The notes below the pieces were generated by a model. That model saw only the letters and a program-made list of their open reading frames with translations. It searched no databases and was not told where the DNA came from. A stretch of DNA of 64,000 nucleotides, from contig NZ_OX296583.1 in assembly GCF_946463545.1 (NCBI RefSeq), forward strand, positions 682,001 to 746,000, written 5' to 3'. The stretch is from Methanothermococcus thermolithotrophicus DSM 2095. Its GTDB lineage: Archaea; AGJL01; Methanococci; Methanococcales; Methanococcaceae. This document shows positions 17,513-25,622 of the stretch, in pieces. Position 1 is the stretch's first letter. The number at the start of each line of letters is the position of its first letter. A program made the translations under genes and the position numbers.

Positions 17513-18775
17513 TTATTCTTGGTCAAAGATTATTTGTGCTGCCTGTTGGATAGCTTTTTCCATTGTAGGAACGTTATGGGTTGTTGCAACAATCATGTTT
17601 GCCTTTGTAACTATACCATTGTCATCGGTTTCATAGTTGTGGAATAACGTTCCTCTTGGAGCATATACTACTCCAACACCATTTCCTGCCTTTGGCTCAA
17701 CCTCTGCCTTAACATCTGTTGATGTTATTTCGCTGTCGTTTAAGAGCTCTTTAACTCTTTCGCATGCTTCAAGTAATTCTATTAATCTTGCATGGTTGTA
17801 TGCCAAGGATTGGTTTGCAGGTTTTCCAAATGTTTCTGCAAATTCTTTTCTTGCTTCCTCTGCTAAAGGTGTAGACATACTATCGCATACGTTTAACATG
17901 GCTAATGGACCGACCCTATAAAGACCATCAGGATAACCTACTTTTTTGTTGTATGGATATTTTACATAGCTGTGTGAAACTGCATGTTCTCCAATGTAGT
18001 CCATGTACTCGGATGGTTCGAACTCCATCTTTTCCTTTCCATCTGGTGAGAGGAATCTTAAGGTTCCGTTGTAGAAATCATGTTTTCCATTATTTACTAA
18101 ACCTAAGTACCAAGTGTCAATGACACCCAGGGTCTTTACTTGGTCGATGTACTGTTCATTAAGTGATTTTATCAATTCTATACCTTCACTGGCATATTCA
18201 ACCATTGTGTCGATTTCTTTTAAGAGCTCATCTCTTTCCTCTTCTTTCAACACCTTGGATATACCTCCAGGTATTGCAGTTACTGGATGAATTGGTCTTC
18301 CACCGGTCATTTCAACTAAGGTTTGACCGAATTTTCTCAGTGCTATTGCTTTTTTAGCCGCTTCTGGTGCTTTATCAATTACACCAACGATATTTCTAAC
18401 TGCAGGATCTGCATCAGGACCAACTACGAAGTCAGGTACAGCCAAGAAATAGAAGTGAAGTGCATGACTATGAATCATGTTACCAAGGTGCATTAACTCC
18501 CTAAGTTTGTTAGCTGCACTTGGTACTTCAGCTCCCCAAGCTGCATCAATAGCCTTGGCACTCGCCAGGTGGTGAGCAGTTTGGCAGATACCACATATTC
18601 TAGGAACTATCCTAGGAACTTCCTCTGCGGGTCTACCTACAACAAACTGTTCAAAACCTCTTAAAGCCGTAATATGCAACTTCACATCTGTTGGCTTTCC
18701 TGAGTCGTCCAATGTAATCGTAACTTTTCCATGCCCTTCAACACGGCTTATAGGTTCAATTGTAACTTTGCCCAT
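17513..18775 (-). CDS. vhuA: F420-non-reducing hydrogenase large subunit, lacking the C-terminal nickel motif
   Basis: 420 residues. The N-terminal nickel-binding motif RICGICQTAHH is present, with the usual large-subunit opening (TIEPISRVEGHGKVTI). The protein ends at AAQIIFDQE and has no DPCxxC; that half of the nickel site is supplied by VhuU. The complex oxidises H2 and passes electrons to VhuG, VhuD and HdrA for flavin-based bifurcation. ATG 18775 follows GGTGACTCT. No maturation-protease C-terminal extension is expected, since the ligand peptide is made separately. Confidence 0.95.
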   Translation of the reverse strand: MGKVTIEPISRVEGHGKVTITLDDSGKPTDVKLHITALRGFEQFVVGRPAEEVPRIVPRICGICQTAHHLASAKAIDAAWGAEVPSAANKLRELMHLGNMIHSHALHFYFLAVPDFVVGPDADPAVRNIVGVIDKAPEAAKKAIALRKFGQTLVEMTGGRPIHPVTAIPGGISKVLKEEERDELLKEIDTMVEYASEGIELIKSLNEQYIDQVKTLGVIDTWYLGLVNNGKHDFYNGTLRFLSPDGKEKMEFEPSEYMDYIGEHAVSHSYVKYPYNKKVGYPDGLYRVGPLAMLNVCDSMSTPLAEEARKEFAETFGKPANQSLAYNHARLIELLEACERVKELLNDSEITSTDVKAEVEPKAGNGVGVVYAPRGTLFHNYETDDNGIVTKANMIVATTHNVPTMEKAIQQAAQIIFDQE

Positions 18776-18916
18776 AGAGTCACCATGTTCTATTTTTATT
18801 AGTTATTTCTAATCTTCAATTTTGAAAATTATTTTTATCAGCTACCAAAGGTAGCGTAATTATGAATCGAAACAAAGCTTCAACTAATCCTTCGAGTTCT
18901 TATTCGAACTGAAGTT
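18776..18916 (-). other. vhuG-vhuA intercistronic region with hairpins
   Basis: The 141-bp gap on the transcribed strand contains GCTACC-TTT-GGTAGC and a CTTC..GTTC/GAAC..GAAG stem around GAATAA. No gene is visible. These may be processing or stability hairpins in the operon transcript. Confidence 0.4.
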
Positions 18917-19777
18917 TTATTCAATTTTCTTAGATATTAAGGCTGCAGGTAGTGTAAATCTATTAAATAATGCCGCTTTATCAGGAATCTCCAGTGCAGC
19001 ATCCCCTGAACATGCGTAGGTATTTGCTGCCGCAGCTCCCTGATCTAAAACTGCATCTGTCTTACCGTAACATCCCCTACATGGTACTCCTGCATTAGGA
19101 CACATGGCTCCACATCCAACTCTTGTAGCCATACCTATGCAGGTGTAACCTTGCTCAAACAAACATCTATCTGGATCAGGTGTTCCTTCAAAGGTCCTCT
19201 TGAATTTCTCAGGATAGGTACCTTTCTTCTCTCTCGGACACTCATCACATACTATTTTTGTTGGTAGTTGTAATTCTCTTCCCTCCAATAATGCAGCAAT
19301 GGCTTCTGCGTTCATTTCAGGTTTTGGAGGGCATCCTGGTAATATTAAATCAACATCTATAATTTCAGGAACAGGCTTTACAACATCTAGTAACTCAGGT
19401 ATCTCTTCTGAAGGAAGTTCTCCAGGATTGTCTGTTGTTGCTGTATTGTATACAGTCTTTTCAAGATCGTCTTTTGAATATAAATTACCCAGTCCTGGAA
19501 TTCCACCATAAACTGCGCAGGTTCCCCATGCAACAACTATTTTTGCCTTTTCTCTAAATTCTTTAATTAGGTGTTCTTCATGTTCGTTTCTTGCTCCACC
19601 TTCAATACACACTACATCACATTCTGGAATCTCCTTTGCATCGGCGATAATAGGAGCATAAACTATTTCCAAGTTTGGCAGAACATCCAACAGTTTTTCG
19701 TGTAAATCCAAAAGTGACATGTGGCATCCAGAGCATCCACACAACTGTATCATAGCCAGCTTAACCTTATCTGCCAT
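18917..19777 (-). CDS. vhuG: F420-non-reducing hydrogenase small subunit
   Basis: 286 residues. The small subunit carries the iron-sulfur clusters that take electrons from the NiFe site. Proximal-cluster motif QLCGCSGCH is at residues 12-20, WGTCAVYGG follows mid-protein, and further Cys lie in VCDECPREKKG, GYTCIGMATRVGCGAMCPNAG and VPCRGCYG. The length and Cys pattern match MvhG/VhuG. ATG 19777 follows GGTGATTAA. It lies between vhuD and vhuA. Confidence 0.94.
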   Translation of the reverse strand: MADKVKLAMIQLCGCSGCHMSLLDLHEKLLDVLPNLEIVYAPIIADAKEIPECDVVCIEGGARNEHEEHLIKEFREKAKIVVAWGTCAVYGGIPGLGNLYSKDDLEKTVYNTATTDNPGELPSEEIPELLDVVKPVPEIIDVDLILPGCPPKPEMNAEAIAALLEGRELQLPTKIVCDECPREKKGTYPEKFKRTFEGTPDPDRCLFEQGYTCIGMATRVGCGAMCPNAGVPCRGCYGKTDAVLDQGAAAANTYACSGDAALEIPDKAALFNRFTLPAALISKKIE

Positions 19778-19813
19778 TTAATCACCTTATAAAATTTAAA
19801 AATAAGTATAAAA

Positions 19814-19829
19814 CCCCTCACGTTAGGGG
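19814..19829 (-). terminator. Hairpin followed by T-rich run, after vhuD
   Basis: CCCCT-AACGTG-AGGGG is followed by TTTTAT on the minus strand, 6 nt beyond the vhuD SECIS. It may attenuate read-through into vhuG, giving more vhuD than vhuGAU transcript, or be an RNA processing signal. Confidence 0.4.
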
Positions 19830-19835
19830 CGGTCC

Positions 19836-19865
19836 TCCCACAGGTCCTTTCGGTTCCCCACGGGA
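19836..19865 (-). promoter_or_regulatory. SECIS element of vhuD
   Basis: TCCCGTGGG pairs with CCTGTGGGA (three G-U pairs), with GAA opposite A in the internal loop, a short CC/GG upper stem and a GAAA loop. It starts 21 nt after the vhuD stop. One element would have to serve both UGA codons. Confidence 0.75.
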
Positions 19866-19886
19866 TTCATCCTCTTTTTTACTTAC

Positions 19887-20291
19887 TTAAGCCTTGAGAG
19901 GGTTTGGACCTAATTTCTTAACCCTTTCGGTCATTTCCTTCACAGCATCGACGAATTTATCTGCTTCTGCACCACTCATGAAGTACATTTCAACCCTGTC
20001 TCCGCCAATGCCGAGCTCATCTAAAATTTGTTTGGTTAATTTAACCCTCTCGTCGGCTCTAAAGTTTCCAGCTTCAAAGGCACATTCGTTAGGTTTTCAC
20101 CCTGCAACAAATACAGCGTCAGCACCTTTTTGGAATGCCCTCAATGCGTAGGTAATATCAAATTTACCTGCGCATGGAACTCTTATAGGTCTGACGGTTG
20201 CAGGATACTGTACCCTACCTGTACCAGCCAAATCTGCTGCACCGTATCCTCACTGGTAGCATACAAAGGCCATAATTACCGGTTCAGCCAT
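19887..20291 (-). CDS. vhuD: Hydrogenase/heterodisulfide reductase linker subunit with two selenocysteines
   Basis: 134 residues including two Sec. It is the MvhD-type [2Fe-2S] subunit that joins hydrogenase to HdrA. In-frame UGA codons are at 20252-20250 (residue 14, in VCYQ-U-GYGAADLAG) and 20099-20097 (residue 65, in VAG-U-KPNECAFE), both at positions where homologs have Cys. The rest (RVPCAGKFDITYALRAFQKG, FMSGAEADKFVDAV) is normal MvhD. ATG 20291 follows GGGGATACT. The gene is split in three by the UGAs and is easily missed. A SECIS follows at 19836-19865. Confidence 0.95.
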
Positions 20292-20375
20292 AGTATCCCC
20301 TTTATGATTTTTTAAGAGTATATTGATTTAAAGATAAATTAATTCAAAGTTCCGTAAAGAGCTACATAGCTCCCA

Positions 20376-20416
20376 TCAGCACACCCTGGCAATGCCTTCG
20401 GGTAATGCCTCATCTG
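20376..20416 (-). promoter_or_regulatory. SECIS element of hdrA
   Basis: The core CCC-GAA-GGC-ATT-GCC-A-GGG on the minus strand has the GAA/A internal loop and is extended by a lower stem with small bulges. It lies about 170 nt after the hdrA stop and 85 nt before vhuD, within the operon. Confidence 0.75.
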
Positions 20417-20583
20417 TTAAACTTAACCACCCTTTTATGTTGAATATTAATTTTGCTGAGTTTATTTATTTTACAATTATTGTTTAATTCTAAATTTACC
20501 ATTCCCTGTTTAAGTAAGATATAATAATATTACATATCATTGCAATCCTGCTGGTTTAGTCTTGTAAGTCTTATTATTTTTAT

Positions 20584-22560
20584 TTATTCGTTAATCATTT
20601 TTCCGGCATCTAACATTCCGTCAATTATAGAGATTATTTGGTCATCTCTGTAGTATCTTAATTGCATAGCTCCACTTGGGCATGCTCCTGCACATGCTCC
20701 ACATCCTTTACATGCAACGTCATCAGTTACTGCGACTACGTGCCCATCCTTCTCCTCGTAGGATATAGCGTTATATGGACACATTGCACCGCAAACTTCG
20801 CATCCACCGCATACACTTTCATCTACGACGGCACGGATCATTTCGATCTTAAAGTTACCCTGAGACATTGGGATTGCCACTGCACTTGCAGCACCTTTTG
20901 CCTGAGCTACTGTATCAGGAATATCTTTTGGACCCTGAATAACACCCGCAATTGCTACACCATCAACTTTTGTATTGACTGGTGCTAATTTAGGGTGCAT
21001 TTCTTTAAGGAATCCTTCTGGACCTACGTCAAGTCCCAGTTTCTTAGCCAAGTCCTTGGTGTCTGGTTTTGCTACAAGTCCTGCTGAGAGAACTACTAAA
21101 TCAGCTTCTATTTCTAATATTTCTCCCATCAATGTATCTTCTACTCTGACAATCAAGTTCTTGGTTTCTGGGTCTTCAATGACGTTTGCAGGTCTTCCTC
21201 TTATGAACTTAACCCCAAACTGTTCCTGAGCTCTCTTGTAGTATTCTTCGTATCCCTTACCAAAGGACCTGATATCCATGTAGCAGATGTAAACTTCTGC
21301 ATTTGGATCGTGCATTTTCATTAACTGTGCGTTTTTCAGTGCAAACATACAGCAAATTCTTGAACAGTATGGGTTTCCAATTTTTTCGTCCCTTGAACCA
21401 ACACACTGTATGAATACGGTTTTGTGTGGATGTTTTCCATCGCTTGGTCTGATTTCGTGCCCTCCAGTAGGTCCTGCAGGGTTGATCATTCTTTCCAATT
21501 CTAATGTGGTTATAACGTTGTCGTAAACTCCGTAACCATATTCTTCCTTAATTGTTGGGTCAAATTCATCGTAACCTGTCGCTACGATTATTGTACCGAC
21601 TTTTATTTTGAGTTCTTCTGGTTCCTGCTTGTAGTTTATTGCATTAGGACCACAGACCTTTGCACATAATTCACAGTCGATACAATGTTCTTTATCTATT
21701 GTATAAACCAGCGGGATTGCTTGTGGGAATGGTACGTAAATTGCTTTCCTAGTACCTAACCCCATGTCAAATTCGTTAGGCACTTCAATTGGACAAACTG
21801 CGGCACATGCACCACATCCGGTACATGTACTTTCGTCAACATATCTCGCTTTTTTCTCAATGGTTACCTCGAAGTTACCGATGTAACCTGAAACTTCTTT
21901 TAACTCAGCATAGGTAATTAATTCAACATTAGGGTGGTTCGCTACTGTAACCATCTTAGGCGCAAGGATTCACAGTGCACAGTCATCGGTTGGGAAAGTC
22001 TTGGCAAGCTGCGCCATTCTTCCCCCGATTGACTCATCTTTATCCAACAAGTAAACTTTGAATCCCTGATCAGCCAAGTCAAGAGCTGACTGTATTCCAG
22101 CAATACCTGCTCCAACGACAAGACAGCTCTTATCGACATCTACCACTTTCTGTGGGACATCTTCTAATCTCTTGGCTCTTTCAACCCCTCCAGCAACTAA
22201 TTCCATCGCTTTCTTAGTTGCTGCTTCAGTATCATCCATATGAACAAATGAATCGTGTTCTCTAATATTTACAAACTCTAAATAGTAGGGTGATATACCT
22301 GCTTCTGCGAGACAACTTCTAAATGTTGGCTCGTGGATTTTTGGAGTACATGCTGCAACCACTATCCTGTCTAATCCATATTCTTTTATGGCATCTTTAA
22401 TTAAGTTCTGACCTGGATCAGCGCACATAAATGGATAAGTTTTTGCAACTACTACTCCATCAAGTTTGGAAGCAAAATCCTTAACAGCTTCACAATCCAC
22501 GATACCATTAATATTGGCACCGCAGTAGCATACAAACACCCCAACTTTGGGGTCACTCAT
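20584..22560 (-). CDS. hdrA: Heterodisulfide reductase subunit A, selenocysteine form
   Basis: 658 residues including one Sec. HdrA holds the FAD where H2 electrons bifurcate to ferredoxin and CoM-S-S-CoB. The FAD Rossmann motif [19 protein letters not shown] and [15 protein letters not shown] are present, followed by the in-frame UGA at 21972-21970 (residue 197, DDCAL-U-ILAPKM), where relatives have a conserved Cys or Sec. Four [4Fe-4S] motifs follow: [57 protein letters not shown] precedes ATG 22560. First gene of the operon; no hdrBC is nearby. Confidence 0.95.
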
Positions 22561-22766
22561 GGATTCACCTCCCTGGTAATAATATAACTATAGGATATAC
22601 ATCTATAACTACACTCACATTATTATAAAAACATATATTCTTAATTTTTCTAATAAGGGATATAAATTAATTAAAAAAACCTCATTTTTCTTAAAGTGAT
22701 ATTTATTATCATTTCTAGAAAAAATTTTAAGAATAAATATCGAACTGTATGCTTATTTTATCAATA

Positions 22767-22782
22767 CCGAAAAATTTATATA
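22767..22782 (+). promoter_or_regulatory. Strong BRE/TATA promoter for a probable RNA gene
   Basis: CCGAAAAATTTATATA matches the methanococcal stable-RNA promoter (purine-rich BRE plus TTTATATA). Initiation about 25-30 bp downstream falls at or near the G of TGCAC at 22806, exactly where a long stem begins. Confidence 0.6.
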
Positions 22783-22805
22783 TGTAAAGCTTAAATGTAT
22801 ATGAT

Positions 22806-22930
22806 GCACGGTGTGGGACAGTAGTAAACTAATTATTTTACACCCCCTCATACCCCCCTACCGCTGATAACACCGTGTAGGAGACATGTCTCCTAAATCC
22901 CATTCCCACCCCTCATACCCCCTAAATAAG
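22806..22930 (+). ncRNA. Candidate C-rich structured small RNA
   Basis: No ORF is present. Directly after a strong promoter, CACGGTGT (22807-22814) pairs with ACACCGTG (22870-22877). The enclosed loop holds a small GTAAA/TTTAC hairpin and an exposed ACCCCCTCATACCCCCCTA (22842-22860). A perfect 18-nt palindrome, TAGGAGACATGTCTCCTA, follows at 22878-22895, then a second C-rich box ACCCCTCATACCCCCTA (22908-22924). The two C-rich boxes are near-identical and lie outside the hairpins. The segment is far more C-rich than its surroundings, as known high-GC ncRNAs of AT-rich thermophiles are. The 3' end is uncertain. Confidence 0.6.
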
Positions 22931-23175
22931 GAATGTAATAAAAATTTTTAAGAATTTAATGATTTAAAAAATAAACCCCCCCGTTCTATTTTTTACCCCT
23001 CCCCTCTTATTTTAACGACTATTGTTTTGTAGGATTTATAGGACTTATGGAATTTTATATTTTTTTATCGTATATAATCGTGTATTTTAATATATCGATT
23101 TTAACTTTGAGAAATCTTTAAATATCATTTAAAAATATAGGTTAAAAAATGAGCATAGTTGAAAAGAGGGATTTT

Positions 23176-23721
23176 ATGAATTTAATTTCATTGTTATTTA
23201 GTTCACTGTTTTACATTCTACCAGCATACTTTGCCAATGCATTTGCCTGCATATTTGGTGGAGGGACACCTGTAGACCTGGGGAAAAACTTCATTGACGG
23301 TAAAAGGATAATAGGAAACGGTGTAACCTATAAAGGAACTTTTTTTGGAATATTATTTGGAACGATCGTAGCTATTCTACAGGGAGTTATTGTTAATCTA
23401 AAAATTATAAATATTGACGGCAGCAGTATTTTCTATTATAACGTTTTTGAATATGCATTTATAGGGTTTCTATTATCATTTGGGGCCCTTTTTGGAGATA
23501 TGATTGGAAGTTTTATTAAAAGAAGACTCGGGATAAAACAGGGGCGACCTGCACCACTATTGGATCAAACGGTTTTTGTCATATTTGCCATACTATTTGC
23601 ATATCCATTTTCGCCCATACCTTTTGAAATGATTGTTACATTGTTGATTATCTCACCTGTCATTCACCTATCTTCAAATATCATAGCCTACAAGTTGCAT
23701 ATAAAAAAAGTATGGTGGTAA
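23176..23721 (+). CDS. carS: CDP-archaeol synthase
   Basis: 181 residues. It transfers CMP from CTP to 2,3-di-O-geranylgeranylglyceryl phosphate, activating it for polar head-group addition in ether-lipid synthesis. The sequence has the DUF46/CarS features FIDGKRIIGNGVTYKGTFFG and GALFGDMIGSFIKRRLGIKQ and about five transmembrane helices. The substrate-binding DLGKNF and the PAPLLDQ segment are intact. ATG 23176 follows GAGGGAT; the ATG at 23149 lacks a ribosome site and adds nine polar residues before the first membrane helix. Confidence 0.93.
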   Translation: MNLISLLFSSLFYILPAYFANAFACIFGGGTPVDLGKNFIDGKRIIGNGVTYKGTFFGILFGTIVAILQGVIVNLKIINIDGSSIFYYNVFEYAFIGFLLSFGALFGDMIGSFIKRRLGIKQGRPAPLLDQTVFVIFAILFAYPFSPIPFEMIVTLLIISPVIHLSSNIIAYKLHIKKVWW

Positions 23722-23807
23722 ATTATAAATAAAACCAAAGTTTCAAAATCAACATTCAATCAATAATAACTGGTTATTTGCAACACATATTTAGAAAAGG
23801 TGAAAAA

Positions 23808-24287
23808 ATGATATACCTTGATTTAGAACTAAATGACACCCCTGGGGAGCTACTAAAAGCACTAACACCCATATCAACATTAGGGGCCAATATCATAAGT
23901 GTGATCCACCTAAGGGAAAAGAAAAGCAACAGTAGAGTTCCTGTAAAAGTAGTTATAGACAAAGTCGATGAAAAACTATTAAACATTATCATCGAAGAAC
24001 TTGAAAAAAGGGACATAATTGTAGCAAAAGTGAATGAAACTAGAAGAAAAATAAACTTAGATGTTGTAATTGTTGGACACGTGGTAGATACAGATGTAAG
24101 AGACACAATAGATAGAATAAACGAAATTGGTCTTGTAATCGATTTAGATTTGGTAATGCCAGATCCATACAAAGAATCCTCCGCAAGAATGAAGATAGTA
24201 ATAGATAGTGATAAGTTAAATGAGCTGTATAAAGAATTAGACAAAATCTCAAAGGAGAAGGACTTATTATTTATTAAATCATGTTAG
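23808..24287 (+). CDS. ACT-domain regulatory protein
   Basis: 159 residues. An N-terminal ACT domain ([34 protein letters not shown]) senses a small ligand such as an amino acid; the C-terminal half ([20 protein letters not shown]) looks like a second, degenerate ACT-like fold. The end is 10 bp before the homoserine dehydrogenase gene, so it probably gives threonine- or methionine-pathway feedback (inference from position). ATG 23808 follows GGTGA. Confidence 0.8.
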   Translation: MIYLDLELNDTPGELLKALTPISTLGANIISVIHLREKKSNSRVPVKVVIDKVDEKLLNIIIEELEKRDIIVAKVNETRRKINLDVVIVGHVVDTDVRDTIDRINEIGLVIDLDLVMPDPYKESSARMKIVIDSDKLNELYKELDKISKEKDLLFIKSC

Positions 24288-24297
24288 AGGGATGAAT

Positions 24298-25311
24298 ATG
24301 AAGATTATTTTAGTTGGGTTTGGAGTTATTGGAAAAGGTGTGGCCAAAGTCATTGAAGAAAAAAAGGCGCATCTCATGGAGAAATATTCTCTAGATTTGA
24401 AAGTTGTAGCCATTTGTGACAGTAGTGGTGCAGCAATATGCGAAGAAGGGCTAGACCTAAAAAAAGCGCTTGAAATTAAGGAAAAAACTGGAAAAATAAT
24501 AAACTATCCTGAGAAGGGTAAAGAAATATCTATTTTAGACGTAATTAAAACAGTTGATGCTGACGTTATTGTTGAAGCTACCCCTACAAACATTGAAACT
24601 GGTGAACCAGCAAAAACTTACATGCTTGAAGGATTTAAAAACGGTAAACACGTTGTAACTGCAAATAAAGGACCTTTGGCATTACACTTTAAGGAGCTCA
24701 TGGAATGTGCAAATAAAAACGGTGTAACATTTAGATATGAAGCCTCAGTTGGAGGGGCTATGCCTATAATAAACCTTGCTAAAGAAACCTTGGCTGGAAA
24801 TGACATAAAATCAATCAAAGGAATTTTGAACGGTACAACTAACTACATATTAACTAAGATGGAAAAAGAAAAATTGGACTTTAATACTGTTTTAAAAGAA
24901 GCTCAGGAATTGGGTATCGCAGAAACTAATCCTCATCAAGATATCAGTGGATTGGATACTGCCGCAAAAATTGCGATTCTTGCAAATTCAATTATGAACA
25001 AAAATGTTACAATCAAGGACATTAAAATTGAAGGGATAACAAGAATAACTCCTGAAGCGTTAGAAATGGCCAATAAAAGTGGCTATACAATAAAACTTAT
25101 TGGAGAAATTAACAAGAATAAATTGGAAGTAGGCCCGAAGTTAGTTCCACTCGATCATCCACTGAATGTAAAGGGAACATTAAACGTTGCGATGTTTGAT
25201 ACTGATTTGGCAAAAGAAGTTGTCGTTGTTGGTAGAGGTGCAGGTGATATCGAAACATCCTCTGCGATTTTAAGTGATTTAATAAATATCCATTTAAAAG
25301 AGAAAAATTAG
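24298..25311 (+). CDS. hom: Homoserine dehydrogenase
   Basis: 337 residues. It reduces aspartate semialdehyde to homoserine for threonine and methionine. The Rossmann motif [17 protein letters not shown] is at the N-terminus, the dehydrogenase motif [14 protein letters not shown] is mid-protein, and the catalytic-domain signature is [14 protein letters not shown] plus [19 protein letters not shown]. It lacks a C-terminal ACT domain, which is supplied by the separate upstream gene. The second ATG (24298) is chosen because GAGGGATGA precedes it; the first is inside the ribosome site. M. jannaschii Hom also starts like this. Confidence 0.93.
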   Translation: MKIILVGFGVIGKGVAKVIEEKKAHLMEKYSLDLKVVAICDSSGAAICEEGLDLKKALEIKEKTGKIINYPEKGKEISILDVIKTVDADVIVEATPTNIETGEPAKTYMLEGFKNGKHVVTANKGPLALHFKELMECANKNGVTFRYEASVGGAMPIINLAKETLAGNDIKSIKGILNGTTNYILTKMEKEKLDFNTVLKEAQELGIAETNPHQDISGLDTAAKIAILANSIMNKNVTIKDIKIEGITRITPEALEMANKSGYTIKLIGEINKNKLEVGPKLVPLDHPLNVKGTLNVAMFDTDLAKEVVVVGRGAGDIETSSAILSDLINIHLKEKN

Positions 25312-25351
25312 TTTTAAGTAAATATAATTTCTATTTTTCCATCACTAATAT

Positions 25352-25622
25352 TCAGGTATTCTTTTCCTTCCATTCATTTAGTATACTCTCCCAGAAAGGG
25401 GCTTCGCCCTTTTCAAACCCCATACATACCTATTCACTTCGTTCATAGGTATTGTTTCTATTATCTTTAGAAATTTAACGGATAGTTTTGGAGCTTTGCC
25501 CCTTTTCAAACCCTGCACATACACCTATTCGCTCTGCTCATAGTATCGTTTAGGCATTTTAGTATGCTGGGAGTAGTTTAGTTGGTATTTTTTTCCTTCC
25601 ATTCATTTAGTATATTTTCCCA
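25352..25622. repeat. Duplicated cdhE 3' end flanking a hairpin-rich insertion
   Basis: On the minus strand 25393-25352 reads WESILNEWKEKNT-stop, a copy of the true CdhE end WENILNEWKEKNTN-stop (25622-25578), with mostly synonymous changes and its own TGA. Between them lie about 185 bp of short hairpins (AAAGGGG-CTTCG-CCCTTTT type; CCTAT..ATAGG) that are themselves partly duplicated: CCCTTTTCAAACCC occurs near 25408 and 25492, each followed by a CCTATTCnCT element. Confidence 0.75.

Larger units (their letters stand above)
22561..23175. other. Intergenic region upstream of hdrA and carS
   Basis: Besides the RNA candidate, the region holds the minus-strand hdrA leader (AT-rich) and a second C-tract cluster at 22976-23008 (a run of seven C, then CCCCTCCCC), which may mark the RNA's end or another element. 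No coding frame of useful length is visible before carS. Confidence 0.5.

Noticed and set aside
14678-22560. In-frame TGA codons as pseudogene signals in fwuB, vhuD and hdrA
   Set aside because: Each UGA is at a known active-site Cys/Sec position, coding continues on both sides, SECIS elements follow and tRNA-Sec is present.
22801-22868. A box C/D sRNA (ATGATGC ... CTGA) in the RNA candidate
   Set aside because: Box C deviates from RUGAUGA, no C'/D' pair is seen, and the long GC-rich stem does not fit a C/D terminal stem.
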